This document shows, one piece after another, positions 27,418 to 36,260 of a stretch of 64,000 nucleotides of DNA. Position 1 is the first letter of the stretch, and every line of letters begins with the position of its first letter. The position numbers and the translations under genes were made by a program. The DNA lies in the NCBI GenBank assembly GCA_965243325.1, contig CBDEUQ010000003.1, positions 2,728,001 through 2,792,000 on the forward strand. Direction: 5' to 3'. The notes under the pieces were generated by a model, which saw only the letters and a list, made by a program, of their open reading frames with translations, was not told the origin of the DNA and made no database searches. The stretch is from JANQOH01 sp965243325 (lineage in GTDB: Bacteria; Pseudomonadota; Alphaproteobacteria; UBA7887).

Positions 27418-28520
27418 AGCGGCTGGCGGCCGCGTCGGTGGCTCTCCTGCTGGCCGTGCCGGCGGCGGCGCAGGTGGCGCGCGAGGCGCGCGACGGGCCG
27501 ACGACGGATCGGGGCGCGGTGTTCGTCGAGAAGATCCGGGACTCGGTGCGGGTGGAATTCTTCGCCGACCGCGACGCCGTCCCCATCGTCGATCCGGTCA
27601 AGGCGGTGCTCGCGGTGGAGGCGCCGCCGTGGATTCTCGTGAGCTTCCCGCGCGTCGTCGGCGAGATCGGCAGCTTCAAGCTGCTGCGCGAGGAAAAGGC
27701 GGGGCCGTTCACCGTTCCGAGCGAAGGCACGCGCCTGGTGAGAAACGAGCGGCGCTACTATCTCGATCCGAACGAGGCCGGCGAGACCGAGATCCGCGCG
27801 TTGACCCTCAACCTTCTCGACGGCCGCGCCGTGCCGTCCATCGCGTGCGTCTATCTCAACGAGTGCCGCCAGGCGGATCCGAACCTCAACCGGACGGCCG
27901 CGAGCGACTTCCTGCGCATCGGTCCGCTGCCGATCGAAGTCACGACCGTGCTGCCCCCGGACGCGGACTTCACCGAGCCGAAGGACATTCTGGGACCGGT
28001 TCCCCTGCCGCCTCCGCCTCCGGTGCCGATCAACTGGCAGCCGATCGTGCTTGCGGCCGCCGCGGCCGCGGCGCTCGCCGGCGGCGCGCTGTGGCTGTGG
28101 AAACGGCGGCGGCTCGGCCTTCCGGTCCGTCCCGTGCCCATGGAGAGCGCGCACGCGATGGCGCTCGCGGCGCTCGGCCGGCTCGACGCGCGCGGCCTCG
28201 ATTCGCCGGAACAGGTCGAGGCGTTCTACGTCCGCGTTTCCGCCATCCTGCGGCGCTATCTCGACTGGCGGTTCGACCTCCGCGCGCCCGAGCGCACCAC
28301 CGAGGAAGTTCTGCGGGAGACCGCGAGGCGCACCGCCGTCGCCGCGCACGGCCGTATGCTCGGTCTGTTCCTCGGCTTCTGCGACCGCGTCAAGTTCGCC
28401 CGCCACCGCCCCGGCGCCGCGGAGCCCGCGACGGCGCTGGCCAACGCGATCGGATTCGTGCGCGACACCGCCGACGCCACGGCGCGGGTGCCGGCGGCGC
28501 GGGCAGCGGAAGTCGCCTGA
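27414..28520 (+). CDS. BatD/DUF4381-like membrane protein
   Basis: A 368-residue protein: signal peptide (residues 1-20, ending AAAQ), a beta-rich periplasmic region to about residue 200, a Pro-rich PLPPPPPVP linker, one TM segment (about 208-228), then a cytoplasmic helical domain whose AFYVRVSAILRRYLDWRFDLRAPERTTEEVL segment is typical of DUF4381 proteins. It takes the BatD slot between DUF58 and the VWA proteins. The biochemical role is unknown. GTG start overlapping the preceding stop. Confidence 0.82.
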
Positions 28521-28527
28521 CGGCGCC

Positions 28528-29556
28528 ATGAGATTCGACGAACCCTGGCTGCTGCTGCTGCTCGTCGCGGTCCCCGCGCTGTTCCTGTGGACGCGGCGTC
28601 GGAACCGGCCGGCCACCGTGGGCTACACCTCGACCGGCGATCTGGGGAGTCTCGGCGGCACCTTCATGACCCGCCTGCGCGCGCTCCTGCCGTGGCTCCG
28701 GCTCCTGGTCCTCGCCCTGTGCATCGTCGCGCTGGCGCGGCCGCAATGGGGCCAGCAGGTGACGCGCATTTACCGCGACGGCATCGCCATCGTCATGGTC
28801 GTCGACATTTCGAGCAGCATGGGCGCGCTCGACCTGCAGATCGGCGAAGAGCAGGCGAATCGCCTCGATGTCGTGAAGGAGACCTTCCGCGGCTTCGTCG
28901 AGGGCGGGGGCGGGGAGGACGTGGAATCGGGGCGCGAGGGCGACCTCATCGGCATGGTCACGTTCGCCCGGTTCAGCGACAACCTGAGCCCGCTCACGCT
29001 CGATCACGAAGCCCTGCTGCTGGCGCTCGACGAGATCGACATCGTGGAGATCGCGGACGAAGACGGCACGGCGATCGGCGACGCCGTGGTGATGGGCGCG
29101 GAACTGCTGCAGCGCGCTGGCGCCAAGAGCAGGGTGATGATCGTGTTGACCGACGGCAGCAACAACGCCGGCAACACCATGCCGCTCGACAGCGCATCGG
29201 CGGCCAAGGCCCTCGGCATCAAGATGTACACGATCGGCACCGGCACGCGCGGCACCGCCATGACTCCCGTGCGGCAGAGCGACGACAAGGTCGTGATGAT
29301 CCCGACCCAGGTATTCATCGACGAGCGCACTCTGACCGACATGGCGGAGGCGACGGGCGGGCGCTACTTCCGCGCGACCGACGGCGCGGCATTGCAGGCG
29401 ATCTACGACGAGATCGACCGGCTCGAGAAATCGACCAACGTCGCCGAACAGTATCAACGCTACATAGAAGGCTATCCGGCGCTGCTGCTCGCGGCGCTGC
29501 TGCTGCTGTTCGCCGAGGCGGCGCTGGTCAACACACGGCTCAGGGCGCTGCCATGA
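28528..29556 (+). CDS. VWA-domain membrane protein, BatA-like
   Basis: A 342-residue protein. Two N-terminal TM segments (residues about 7-22 and 50-70) come before a von Willebrand A domain with an intact MIDAS (DISSS, then TDGSNN with the expected Thr/Asp), and there is a C-terminal TM (about 318-336). A Gly/Asp/Glu-rich insertion (VEGGGGEDVESGREGD) sits between the MIDAS strand and the next. It is a likely partner of the MoxR ATPase, anchored in the inner membrane. Its TGA overlaps the ATG of the next gene. Confidence 0.92.
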   Translation: MRFDEPWLLLLLVAVPALFLWTRRRNRPATVGYTSTGDLGSLGGTFMTRLRALLPWLRLLVLALCIVALARPQWGQQVTRIYRDGIAIVMVVDISSSMGALDLQIGEEQANRLDVVKETFRGFVEGGGGEDVESGREGDLIGMVTFARFSDNLSPLTLDHEALLLALDEIDIVEIADEDGTAIGDAVVMGAELLQRAGAKSRVMIVLTDGSNNAGNTMPLDSASAAKALGIKMYTIGTGTRGTAMTPVRQSDDKVVMIPTQVFIDERTLTDMAEATGGRYFRATDGAALQAIYDEIDRLEKSTNVAEQYQRYIEGYPALLLAALLLLFAEAALVNTRLRALP

Positions 29557-30578
29557 GCTTCGCCACCCCCTGGTTCGCGGCCGCGCTCGCTGCCGTGCCG
29601 GCGCTGGCCTGGCTCTACGTGCGCGGGTTTCGCCGCCGGCGGCAGGCGCTTGCCGCGTTCGTCGATCCGAGCCTGACGGCGGCGCTGGTCGACAGCCATA
29701 GCTGGCGCCGGCGCGGGGCCAAGGCGGCATGCCTCGTTGCCGCGATCGCGGCGCTCGCGGTGGCGACGATGCAGCCGCAGTGGGGCCGCGAGGAGGGCGA
29801 TGCGGCGCGGCGCGGCCGCGACATCTACATCGTCCTCGACGTGTCGCGCAGCATGCTGGCGGAAGATGCCGCGCCCAACCGGCTCGAAGCGGCGAAGGCG
29901 GCCATCACCGGGTTCGCCGAGAGCTTGCGGGAATACGGCGGCTACCGGCTCGGCCTTGTCATCTTCGCCGGGCGCGCCACCCTGCAAAGCCCGCTCACGC
30001 TCGACTATGCGTTCTTCCTTCAGCGGCTTGCGCAAGTGACCACGGAGACCATCGACCGGCGCGGCAGCGCGATCGGCGATGCCGTGCGCAAGACGCTGTT
30101 CGGCTTCGGCGCGCTCGACGCCATGCATACCGACATCATCGTTCTCAGCGACGGCGAAGACCACGTCGGCGGCGCCGAAGCGGCGGCGCGGCAGGCGGCG
30201 AACGAGGGCGTGGGGCTTTACACGGTCGGCGTCGGCGATCCGGCCGAAGGCGCGCGCATACCCGTCGTGACGGCGGAAGGAACGCGCCAGTACCTGCGCT
30301 TCGGCGGCCGCGACGTCGTCTCGACGATGGGCGAGGCGCAGTTGCGGGCGATGGCGCGCGTCTCGGACGGGGTGTACGTGCCGGCGCGCACCGACGCGAT
30401 CGCGCTCGACGAGCTGTTCGAGGCCGAAATCCTCGACAAGCCGCGGCGCGAGCTCGAAACGGAACAGGGCGAACGCAAGGCCGATCGCTACGCTTGGTTC
30501 GCCCTGCTCGCGGTGCTGCTGCTGATTGCCGAAATGGTCATCCCCGAGCGGCCGGCGCGAATCGAGGAGGAGGGTTGA
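29553..30578 (+). CDS. VWA-domain membrane protein, BatB-like
   Basis: A 341-residue protein paralogous to the previous one: N-terminal TM segments, a VWA domain with MIDAS DVSRSM, PNRLEAAKAAITGF, a conserved GSAIGDAV and LSDGEDHVGGAE, and a C-terminal TM helix. Tandem batA-batB genes are the usual arrangement in Bat (Bacteroides aerotolerance-like) clusters. Overlaps the upstream gene by 4 bases and precedes the TPR gene by 3 bases. Confidence 0.92.
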   Translation: MSFATPWFAAALAAVPALAWLYVRGFRRRRQALAAFVDPSLTAALVDSHSWRRRGAKAACLVAAIAALAVATMQPQWGREEGDAARRGRDIYIVLDVSRSMLAEDAAPNRLEAAKAAITGFAESLREYGGYRLGLVIFAGRATLQSPLTLDYAFFLQRLAQVTTETIDRRGSAIGDAVRKTLFGFGALDAMHTDIIVLSDGEDHVGGAEAAARQAANEGVGLYTVGVGDPAEGARIPVVTAEGTRQYLRFGGRDVVSTMGEAQLRAMARVSDGVYVPARTDAIALDELFEAEILDKPRRELETEQGERKADRYAWFALLAVLLLIAEMVIPERPARIEEEG

Positions 30579-30581
30579 ACG

Positions 30582-31409
30582 ATGGTTGCCGTGCGGTGGG
30601 CCGCGGCGGCGGCGATGTGGGCGGCGCTGTGCGGTTTCGAGGATATCGAGACGCCGTACCAGGCGGTGGCGCTCGCCAACCAGGCGTTCAACGACGAGCG
30701 CTACCGCGATGCCGCCGACCTGTACGAGATCGCCGACGGCATGCTGCCGGAGACGCCGGAGATCGCCTTCAACCACGGCGCGGCGCTGTTCAAGCTGTAC
30801 GAACTCAAGGCGGCGCGCGCGGCGTTCGTGCGCGCCATCGATACCGACGACAGGCGCCTGGCGGCGCGGGCCTTCTACAATCTCGGAAACGTGCAGTATC
30901 AGGTCGCGATCAACGCGATGCGCACCTTTCGCGACGCGGTGACCCCGATCCGCGAGGCGATGCAGAGCTACCGCGAAGCCCTCGCGCTCGACCCGGACCT
31001 TGCGGACGCCATGTACAACCTGGAGCTGGCCGACCGCATGCACGACGAGCTGAAGCGTCAGCGCATGCAGGGAATCCAGAATCCGCAGGCGGTCAACGTC
31101 ACGCCGTCGCAGAACCAGGGCCAGTTCTTCGACGAGGAATCGGACAGCGACCGTACGCGCGACGCCGAGGACGAGGCCGACCAGGGACTGGAGCCGACCG
31201 GCGAACAGGGCGACCAGGCGCCCCAGGGCGCGCCGTCGCAGAACAACTCGGCACAGACCCAGGCCGGCGGCTCGCAGCGCGAAATGACCGCCGAAGAGGC
31301 GCAGGAAATGGTCGATCTCGTGCGCGATCAGGCGCAGGCGGCCGAGGCGCTGCGCCAGCAATGGCGCCAGGCGCGCATGCGCGACGCCGAGGTGGCCAAG
31401 CCCTGGTAG
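30582..31409 (+). CDS. TPR protein, BatC-like
   Basis: A 275-residue protein with a short hydrophobic N-terminus (signal or lipoprotein-like, VRWAAAAAMWAALCG) and three TPR-type repeats (LANQAFNDERYRDAADLYEIADGML; AFNHGAALFKLYELKAARAAFVRAI; ALALDPDLADAMYNLELAD). A long acidic Gln/Asn-rich low-complexity tail follows (about 165-240), then a charged helix ending EVAKPW. It completes the MoxR-DUF58-BatD-BatA-BatB-BatC layout. The disordered tail probably binds partners. Confidence 0.88.
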   Translation: MVAVRWAAAAAMWAALCGFEDIETPYQAVALANQAFNDERYRDAADLYEIADGMLPETPEIAFNHGAALFKLYELKAARAAFVRAIDTDDRRLAARAFYNLGNVQYQVAINAMRTFRDAVTPIREAMQSYREALALDPDLADAMYNLELADRMHDELKRQRMQGIQNPQAVNVTPSQNQGQFFDEESDSDRTRDAEDEADQGLEPTGEQGDQAPQGAPSQNNSAQTQAGGSQREMTAEEAQEMVDLVRDQAQAAEALRQQWRQARMRDAEVAKPW

Positions 31410-31410
31410 C

Positions 31411-32715
31411 GTGCGGTTTCCGGCGGGCCCTGCGTTTCTTCTGACCTGCGCGGTGGCCGCCGCGTCGGCGGCGGACGACGCAGCCACCGCGAAGATCGCC
31501 ATCGCGCGCGCCTGCACCGTGTCGCACGTCGCCGACGTGGCGGACATCGGCGCCGACCTGCCCGGCTACATGGGGCCGATCGGCCCGCCGCGCGCCATCG
31601 ACATCACCGGCTGGCGCGCCGAGTTCGCGCTTGCCGACGCCCGCGTCCTGCTCTCGCGGCACGTCCCCCGGGGCAGGCTCGGCCGGGTCACGGCGGAGAT
31701 CCGCTCGACGCACGGCAAGCGACCGCGCCTCGTCGCCGTCGCCGATACCACCTGCCGCATCCGCGGCGGGCGACGGCTGCTCTACGACGCGGCGGGCGAG
31801 CCCGTGGCGCTCGAAATGCTCGACGGAAGCCTGGCCCCCACGGGGCCGCGCGTACCGTTCAATCCGCCCGTGCCCGCCGGCGGCCGGGACGCCGGTTCCG
31901 GCGGCGTGCTCGTCGGCCTTGTCGATACGGGCGTCAACTATCTGCTGCGGCACCTGTCCGAGCGGCTCGCGCGCGACCGGCGGGGCGCGCTTCTCGGCTA
32001 CGACTACTGGGACCTCGACCGCCGCCCGTTCGACTCCGATCCGGTGCGCACACCCCTGTTTCCGGGGCGCCACGGCACGCTGACCGCGAGCCTGCTCGTC
32101 CGCGAATCCGTGGCCGCGCGGCTCGTGCCCTACCGCTACCCGCGCCCCGACATGACACGCATGGCGACGCTGGTGCGCGACGCGGCGCGGCACGGCGTGC
32201 GCGTGGTCAACATATCGCTGGCGAGCGAGGACCGCGCGCGCTGGCGGGCGTACGAGACGGCGGCACGGCGCCACCCGCAAATCCTGTTCATCGCCGCCGC
32301 GGGCAACCGCCGCCGCGACATCGACGCGCGACCGATGTATCCGGCGGCGCTCGACCTCGAAAACCAGATCGTGGCCACGGCAGCCACGGACGACGGCCGC
32401 ATCGCCGGCGACGCCAACTGGGGCCGGCAACGGGTCGACGTCATGGTGGTGGCGGAGGGACTGACCGCCACCGGGTTCGACGGGGTCGAGAGAGAGGTTT
32501 CGGGCTCGAGCTTCGCCGCCGTGCGCCTCACCGCGCTCGCTGCCTGCCTGCTGGCGGAACGCCCGACGCTCGATGCGGCGACGCTCAAGTCGCTGCTGCT
32601 GGCGCATGCGGTGCCCGCCGCCGAGCCCGACCGGGTGGCGCACGGCTTCATCGGAGATCCGCCCATCTGTCCGGCGGACGGCGGCCGACAGGGTGGTAGC
32701 GGAGGAGGGACTTGA
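31411..32715 (+). CDS. subtilisin-like serine protease (S8), secreted
   Basis: A 434-residue protein with a signal peptide (residues 1-20) and an N-terminal region of about 140 residues. The S8 catalytic domain has Asp172 (GLVDTG), His221 (GRHGTLTA), Asn299 (AAAGN) and Ser367, in GSSFA instead of the usual GTSxA. It follows the Bat cluster by one base (GTG at 31411), so it may be co-transcribed, an association worth testing. The last seven codons, reading GGSGGGT and stop, run antisense into the tRNA-Met gene. Confidence 0.88.
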   Translation: MRFPAGPAFLLTCAVAAASAADDAATAKIAIARACTVSHVADVADIGADLPGYMGPIGPPRAIDITGWRAEFALADARVLLSRHVPRGRLGRVTAEIRSTHGKRPRLVAVADTTCRIRGGRRLLYDAAGEPVALEMLDGSLAPTGPRVPFNPPVPAGGRDAGSGGVLVGLVDTGVNYLLRHLSERLARDRRGALLGYDYWDLDRRPFDSDPVRTPLFPGRHGTLTASLLVRESVAARLVPYRYPRPDMTRMATLVRDAARHGVRVVNISLASEDRARWRAYETAARRHPQILFIAAAGNRRRDIDARPMYPAALDLENQIVATAATDDGRIAGDANWGRQRVDVMVVAEGLTATGFDGVEREVSGSSFAAVRLTALAACLLAERPTLDAATLKSLLLAHAVPAAEPDRVAHGFIGDPPICPADGGRQGGSGGGT

Positions 32716-32769
32716 ACCCCCGACACAGGGATTATGATTCCCCTGCTCTACCGACTGAGCTACTCCGCC
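32694..32769 (-). tRNA. tRNA-Met (CAT anticodon), elongator type
   Basis: A 76-base cloverleaf read on the minus strand: acceptor GGCGGAG/CTCCGCT, D-arm GCTC-GAGC, anticodon stem GGGGA/TCCCT with loop ATCATAA, T-arm GGGGG/CCCTC with TTCAAGT, and an encoded CCA. The anticodon stem lacks the three G:C pairs next to the loop, and position 1 is paired, so it is not initiator tRNA. The loop matches elongator Met better than lysidine-type Ile2. Its 3' 22 bases overlap the subtilase gene. Confidence 0.93.
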
Positions 32770-32781
32770 ACGGGGCGACCG

Positions 32782-32810
32782 CTATAGCCAGCGGAAGCCG
32801 GCAATGTCAA
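32782..32810 (-). promoter_or_regulatory. tRNA-Met promoter
   Basis: On the minus strand a perfect TTGACA (32805-32810) and CTATAG (32782-32787) are spaced by 17 bp; the tRNA starts at 32769. The -35 box overlaps the mnmA stop codon at 32807-32809. Confidence 0.65.
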
Positions 32811-33904
32811 CACGCGTCCGGGCGTTCGATCCAGCCGCCGCCGAGCACGCGCGAGCCATCGTAGAACACCGCGGACTGTCCCGGTGCGGCGGCGCGCACC
32901 GGCGCGTCGAAGCGGACGACGGCGCGCCGGTCGTCCAGCGCCTCGACCGACGCCGACGCGCCCGCGTGACTCGAGCGCAGACGCACGGTGGCGCGCTCGA
33001 CTCCGCGGGCGAGCCAGTTGACGTCGGACACCGCGATGCGATCGGTGTCAAGAGCGGCGGCGGGACCGACGACGACCGCACGCCGTTCCGGCTCGATGCG
33101 GATGACGTACAGGGGCTCAGGCGCGGAAATCCCCAGACCCCGCCTCTGCCCGACGGTGAAACCGACGATCCCGCCGTGCGTGCCCACGCGGGTGCCGTCG
33201 GCCAGCTCGACGGGCCCGGGCTCCGGGCCGCCCGGGCGCAGGCGCTCGATCAGTGCGGCGTGGTTTCCGTCGGGCACGAAGCAGATGTCCTGGCTGTCCG
33301 GCTTGTCGGCAACCGGAAGATCGAACCGCGTCGCGGCGGCGCGGGTCTGGTCCTTGGACAACGATCCGAGCGGAAAGCGCAGAAACGCCAATTGCTCCGG
33401 GGTCGTCGCGAAGAGGAAGTGGCTCTGGTCGCGACTCTCGTCGGCCGCCCGATGGAGTTCCAGGCCGCCCGGCCGCCGCACGCGGCGGACGTAGTGGCCG
33501 GTGGCCAGCGCCGCCGCGCCGAGGTCGCGGGCGGCTTCGAGCATGTCGGCGAACTTGACGCGCTGGTTGCAGCGCGTGCACGGGACCGGCGTGAGGCCGC
33601 GCCGGTAGGCGTCGGCGAAGTCGTCGATGACGGCGGAGCGAAAGCGCGCCTCGTAGTCGAGCACGTAGTGCGGGATGCCCAGCCGGTCGGCGACGCGCCG
33701 CGCATCGTGGATGTCCTGACCGGCGCAGCAGCCGTTGGTGCGGCGCGCGGCCCGGCCGTGGTCGTAGAGCTGCAGCGTCAGGCCGAACACGTCGAGGCCC
33801 GCTTCGGCCAGGAGCGCGGCTGTCGTCGCGCTGTCGACGCCGCCGGACATGGCGACGGCGACGCGCGTTCCCGCGCCGGGCAGATCGAGGTCGTCGGCAA
33901 GCAT
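32807..33904 (-). CDS. mnmA: tRNA-specific 2-thiouridylase MnmA
   Basis: Thiolates U34 of tRNA-Lys, -Glu and -Gln using persulfide sulfur passed from IscS. The 365-residue protein has the PP-loop AMSGGVDSATTAALL, the catalytic Cys in PVPCTRCNQRVKF, the tRNA-recognition KDQTR segment, and the second catalytic Cys in KPDSQDICFVPDG. Sequence upstream suggests the ATG at 33902-33904 as the start: a TTGAAT/CATAGT promoter ends 8 bases before it, and a GTG three codons upstream would lie within the -10 box. Confidence 0.94.
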   Translation of the reverse strand: MLADDLDLPGAGTRVAVAMSGGVDSATTAALLAEAGLDVFGLTLQLYDHGRAARRTNGCCAGQDIHDARRVADRLGIPHYVLDYEARFRSAVIDDFADAYRRGLTPVPCTRCNQRVKFADMLEAARDLGAAALATGHYVRRVRRPGGLELHRAADESRDQSHFLFATTPEQLAFLRFPLGSLSKDQTRAAATRFDLPVADKPDSQDICFVPDGNHAALIERLRPGGPEPGPVELADGTRVGTHGGIVGFTVGQRRGLGISAPEPLYVIRIEPERRAVVVGPAAALDTDRIAVSDVNWLARGVERATVRLRSSHAGASASVEALDDRRAVVRFDAPVRAAAPGQSAVFYDGSRVLGGGWIERPDAC

Positions 33905-33911
33905 GGCCGTC

Positions 33912-33939
33912 ACTATGGGCAGGCGCGGCCGCGATTCAA
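33912..33939 (-). promoter_or_regulatory. candidate mnmA promoter (possibly leaderless transcript)
   Basis: Minus strand TTGAAT (33934-33939) and CATAGT (33912-33917), 16-bp spacer. A start point 6-8 bases downstream coincides with the ATG at 33904, and no Shine-Dalgarno is visible. Confidence 0.4.
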
Positions 33940-34024
33940 GACCGGAAACGCACGGCCGGGCGGCCTTTCGCCGGCCGGCGAATCGTCGCTACAAGGAGGC
34001 TCCAGCCCAGACCGGACGAACGCC

Positions 34025-35149
34025 ATGCCGCCGCTCTTCTCTCCCCTCCGCCTGCGCGGGCTCGCTCTCGCCAATCGTATCGTCGTCTCGCCGATGTGCC
34101 AGTACAGCGCCGAGGACGGCTCGGCCAACGACTGGCATCTCATGCATTTGGGGCAGTTCGCCATGGGCGCGGCCGGGCTCGTGATGACCGAGGCGACGCA
34201 CGTATCGCCCGCGGCGCGCATCTCGCCCAGGTGCCTCGGCCTGTGGTCCGACGACAACGAGTCGCACCTTCGGCGCGTCATCGATTTCTGCCGGCGCCAC
34301 GGGGTCAGCGCGCTGGGAATCCAGATCGCGCACGCCGGCCGCAAGGGCTCGGCGCACCCGCCCCAGCAAGGCGGCCGGCCGCTCACCGCCGCCGAGGGCG
34401 GATGGCAGACCGTGGCGCCGGCGGCGCTGCCCTACGCGCCCGGCTGGCCGTCACCGCGCGCGCTCGACCGCGCCGGACTGGCGGCGGTGACGGACGACTT
34501 CGTCGCGGCGACGGTGCGCGCGGCACGGATCGGTTTCGACGTCGCGGAATTGCACATGGCGCACGGCTACCTGCTGCACGAATTCCTGTCACCGATCGCC
34601 AATCGCCGCGGCGACGCCTACGGCGGCGGCCGGGAAGGCCGGATGCGGTTTCCGCTGGAGGTCTTCGAAGCCGTGCGCGCCGCGTGGCCGGACGAGCGTC
34701 CGCTCGGCGTGCGGATGTCGGCGACGGACCACGTCGCCGGCGGCTGGGGCCTCGACGACACGATCGCCTTCTGCCGCGCCCTCGAGGCGCGGGGGTGCGA
34801 TTTCGTCGACGTGAGCTCGGGCGGACTGGATCCGGCACAGAAGATCGCCGTCGGGCCCGGCTATCAGGTACCGCTGGCGGCGGCGGTTCGCGAGGCGTGC
34901 GGCAACATGGCGGTGTGGGCGGTGGGAATGATCAACACCCCCGAACAGGCCAACGACATCGTCGCCGGGGGGCGGGCCGACATGGTTGCGCTCGCCCGCG
35001 GCATGATGTGGAACCCGCGCTGGGCGTGGCACGCCGCCGAGGCGCTCGGTGTCGATACCGCTTACGCCGAACGCTACGCCCGCTGCCGGCCCGGCCAGTG
35101 GCCGCAGGCCTTTCCCGCCCGAAACCGCGATTCGTCGCCGTCCGGCTGA
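34025..35149 (+). CDS. NADH:flavin oxidoreductase, Old Yellow Enzyme (YqjM-type)
   Basis: A 374-residue FMN enzyme that reduces activated C=C bonds with NAD(P)H. The YqjM-type features are present: VSPMCQYSAEDG with the redox-modulating Cys near the N-terminus, QIAHAGRKGSA with the substrate-binding His, the HMAHGYLLHEFLSP motif, NRRGDAYGG, and the C-terminal ADMVALARGMMWNPRW. An ACAAGGAGG ribosome binding site precedes the ATG. It is divergent from mnmA; the physiological substrate is unknown. Confidence 0.94.
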   Translation: MPPLFSPLRLRGLALANRIVVSPMCQYSAEDGSANDWHLMHLGQFAMGAAGLVMTEATHVSPAARISPRCLGLWSDDNESHLRRVIDFCRRHGVSALGIQIAHAGRKGSAHPPQQGGRPLTAAEGGWQTVAPAALPYAPGWPSPRALDRAGLAAVTDDFVAATVRAARIGFDVAELHMAHGYLLHEFLSPIANRRGDAYGGGREGRMRFPLEVFEAVRAAWPDERPLGVRMSATDHVAGGWGLDDTIAFCRALEARGCDFVDVSSGGLDPAQKIAVGPGYQVPLAAAVREACGNMAVWAVGMINTPEQANDIVAGGRADMVALARGMMWNPRWAWHAAEALGVDTAYAERYARCRPGQWPQAFPARNRDSSPSG

Positions 35150-35196
35150 AGAACCGGCTATAGTCGGCGCGGGAATGGCATCGAGGGCCCTGGAGC

Positions 35197-36213
35197 ATGA
35201 CAGAGAGCGGCAAGGTCAACGGGCATCGACCGCGCCGCCTGATGGCGCGTCTGACACCGGGCGCCGCCACGGTGCCGGCGGCGAATGCCGGGCGCGTGCC
35301 CGAGGCGGTCGCATCGGCGGCCGAGTCCGTGACCGCGCTGCGTGCGGAAGTGCCGGAAGACGCGCATACCGCTTCGCTCCTCGGCACCGAACGCGGCGGC
35401 AGCGCCGTCGTGATCGACGACTCCGGGCTCGCGGCCACGATCGGTTACCTCCTGCTCGAGTGCAGCCGGGTGAGCCTGGCTGACGCGGACGGCGACTGGG
35501 TGGAGGCGAGGTTCGTCGGCTACGATTTCGAGACCGGATTCGGACTCGTGCGGGCGAGCCGGCCGCTGGGGATCGATCCGATCACGCTCGGCGACTCGTC
35601 GACGCTCGGCGAGGGCGATAAGGTCGCCGTTGCCGGGGAGGGCGGCCGCAAGCGCGCCATGATGGTCGATGTCGTCTCGCGGCGCGGATTCGCGGGATAT
35701 TGGGAGTACCTGCTCGACGACGCCCTGTTCACGGCGCCGGCGTACCCCAACTGGAGCGGCGCCGCGATGATCGGCCGCGACGGACGCATGCTCGGCATCG
35801 GCTCGCTTCTCGTCGAGGACGCCGGTCCCGGCGGCGAGGCGCGGCAGGGCAACATGTTCGTGCCGATCGACCTGCTGACCCCGATTCTCGACGAGATGGT
35901 GAAAGATGGCCGGGTGCGGCGGCCGCCCCGCCCGTGGCTCGGCGTTTTCACCGCCGAGGCGCACGGCAGCCTCGTCGTCGCGCACACCGCCGAAGGCGGC
36001 CCGGCGGAGCGCGCGGGAATCGAGCCGGGCGACGTCATCGTCCGTGTGGCGAGCGAGCCCATCGCCGACCTCGGCGATCTCTATCGCCGGGTATGGTCTC
36101 TCGGGCCGGCCGGCACAGCCGTGCCCCTGACGGTCGTGCGCGACGGTGCCACGATGGAGCTTTCCATACGCTCGGGCGACCGCTACGCCCACTTCCGAAC
36201 GCCGCGCGACTGA
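35197..36213 (+). CDS. HtrA/S1C-like protein with degenerate catalytic triad, plus PDZ domain
   Basis: A 338-residue protein with a trypsin-like S1C fold (about residues 50-235) and a C-terminal PDZ domain (PWLGVFTAEAHGSLVV, GGPAERAGIEPGDVIVRV, 245-330). The His of the LTNxHVV motif is replaced (GLAATIGYLL), and the Asp of TDLALLK is replaced (ETGFGLVRA). Only a Ser survives, in YPNWSGAAM rather than GNSGGAL. It should therefore bind but not cut substrates. No signal peptide is evident, unlike periplasmic DegP or DegQ. Confidence 0.85.
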   Translation: MTESGKVNGHRPRRLMARLTPGAATVPAANAGRVPEAVASAAESVTALRAEVPEDAHTASLLGTERGGSAVVIDDSGLAATIGYLLLECSRVSLADADGDWVEARFVGYDFETGFGLVRASRPLGIDPITLGDSSTLGEGDKVAVAGEGGRKRAMMVDVVSRRGFAGYWEYLLDDALFTAPAYPNWSGAAMIGRDGRMLGIGSLLVEDAGPGGEARQGNMFVPIDLLTPILDEMVKDGRVRRPPRPWLGVFTAEAHGSLVVAHTAEGGPAERAGIEPGDVIVRVASEPIADLGDLYRRVWSLGPAGTAVPLTVVRDGATMELSIRSGDRYAHFRTPRD

Positions 36214-36260
36214 TCTCGATCGACCCCGCCTGAAGCGCGGGCGGGGTCAGGGCGCGTCGG

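Noticed and set aside
32694..32769. tRNA-Ile2 (lysidine CAT) or initiator tRNA-Met
   Set aside because: The anticodon arm lacks the three consecutive G:C pairs of initiator tRNA, and the loop ATCATAA fits elongator Met better than the Ile2 pattern.
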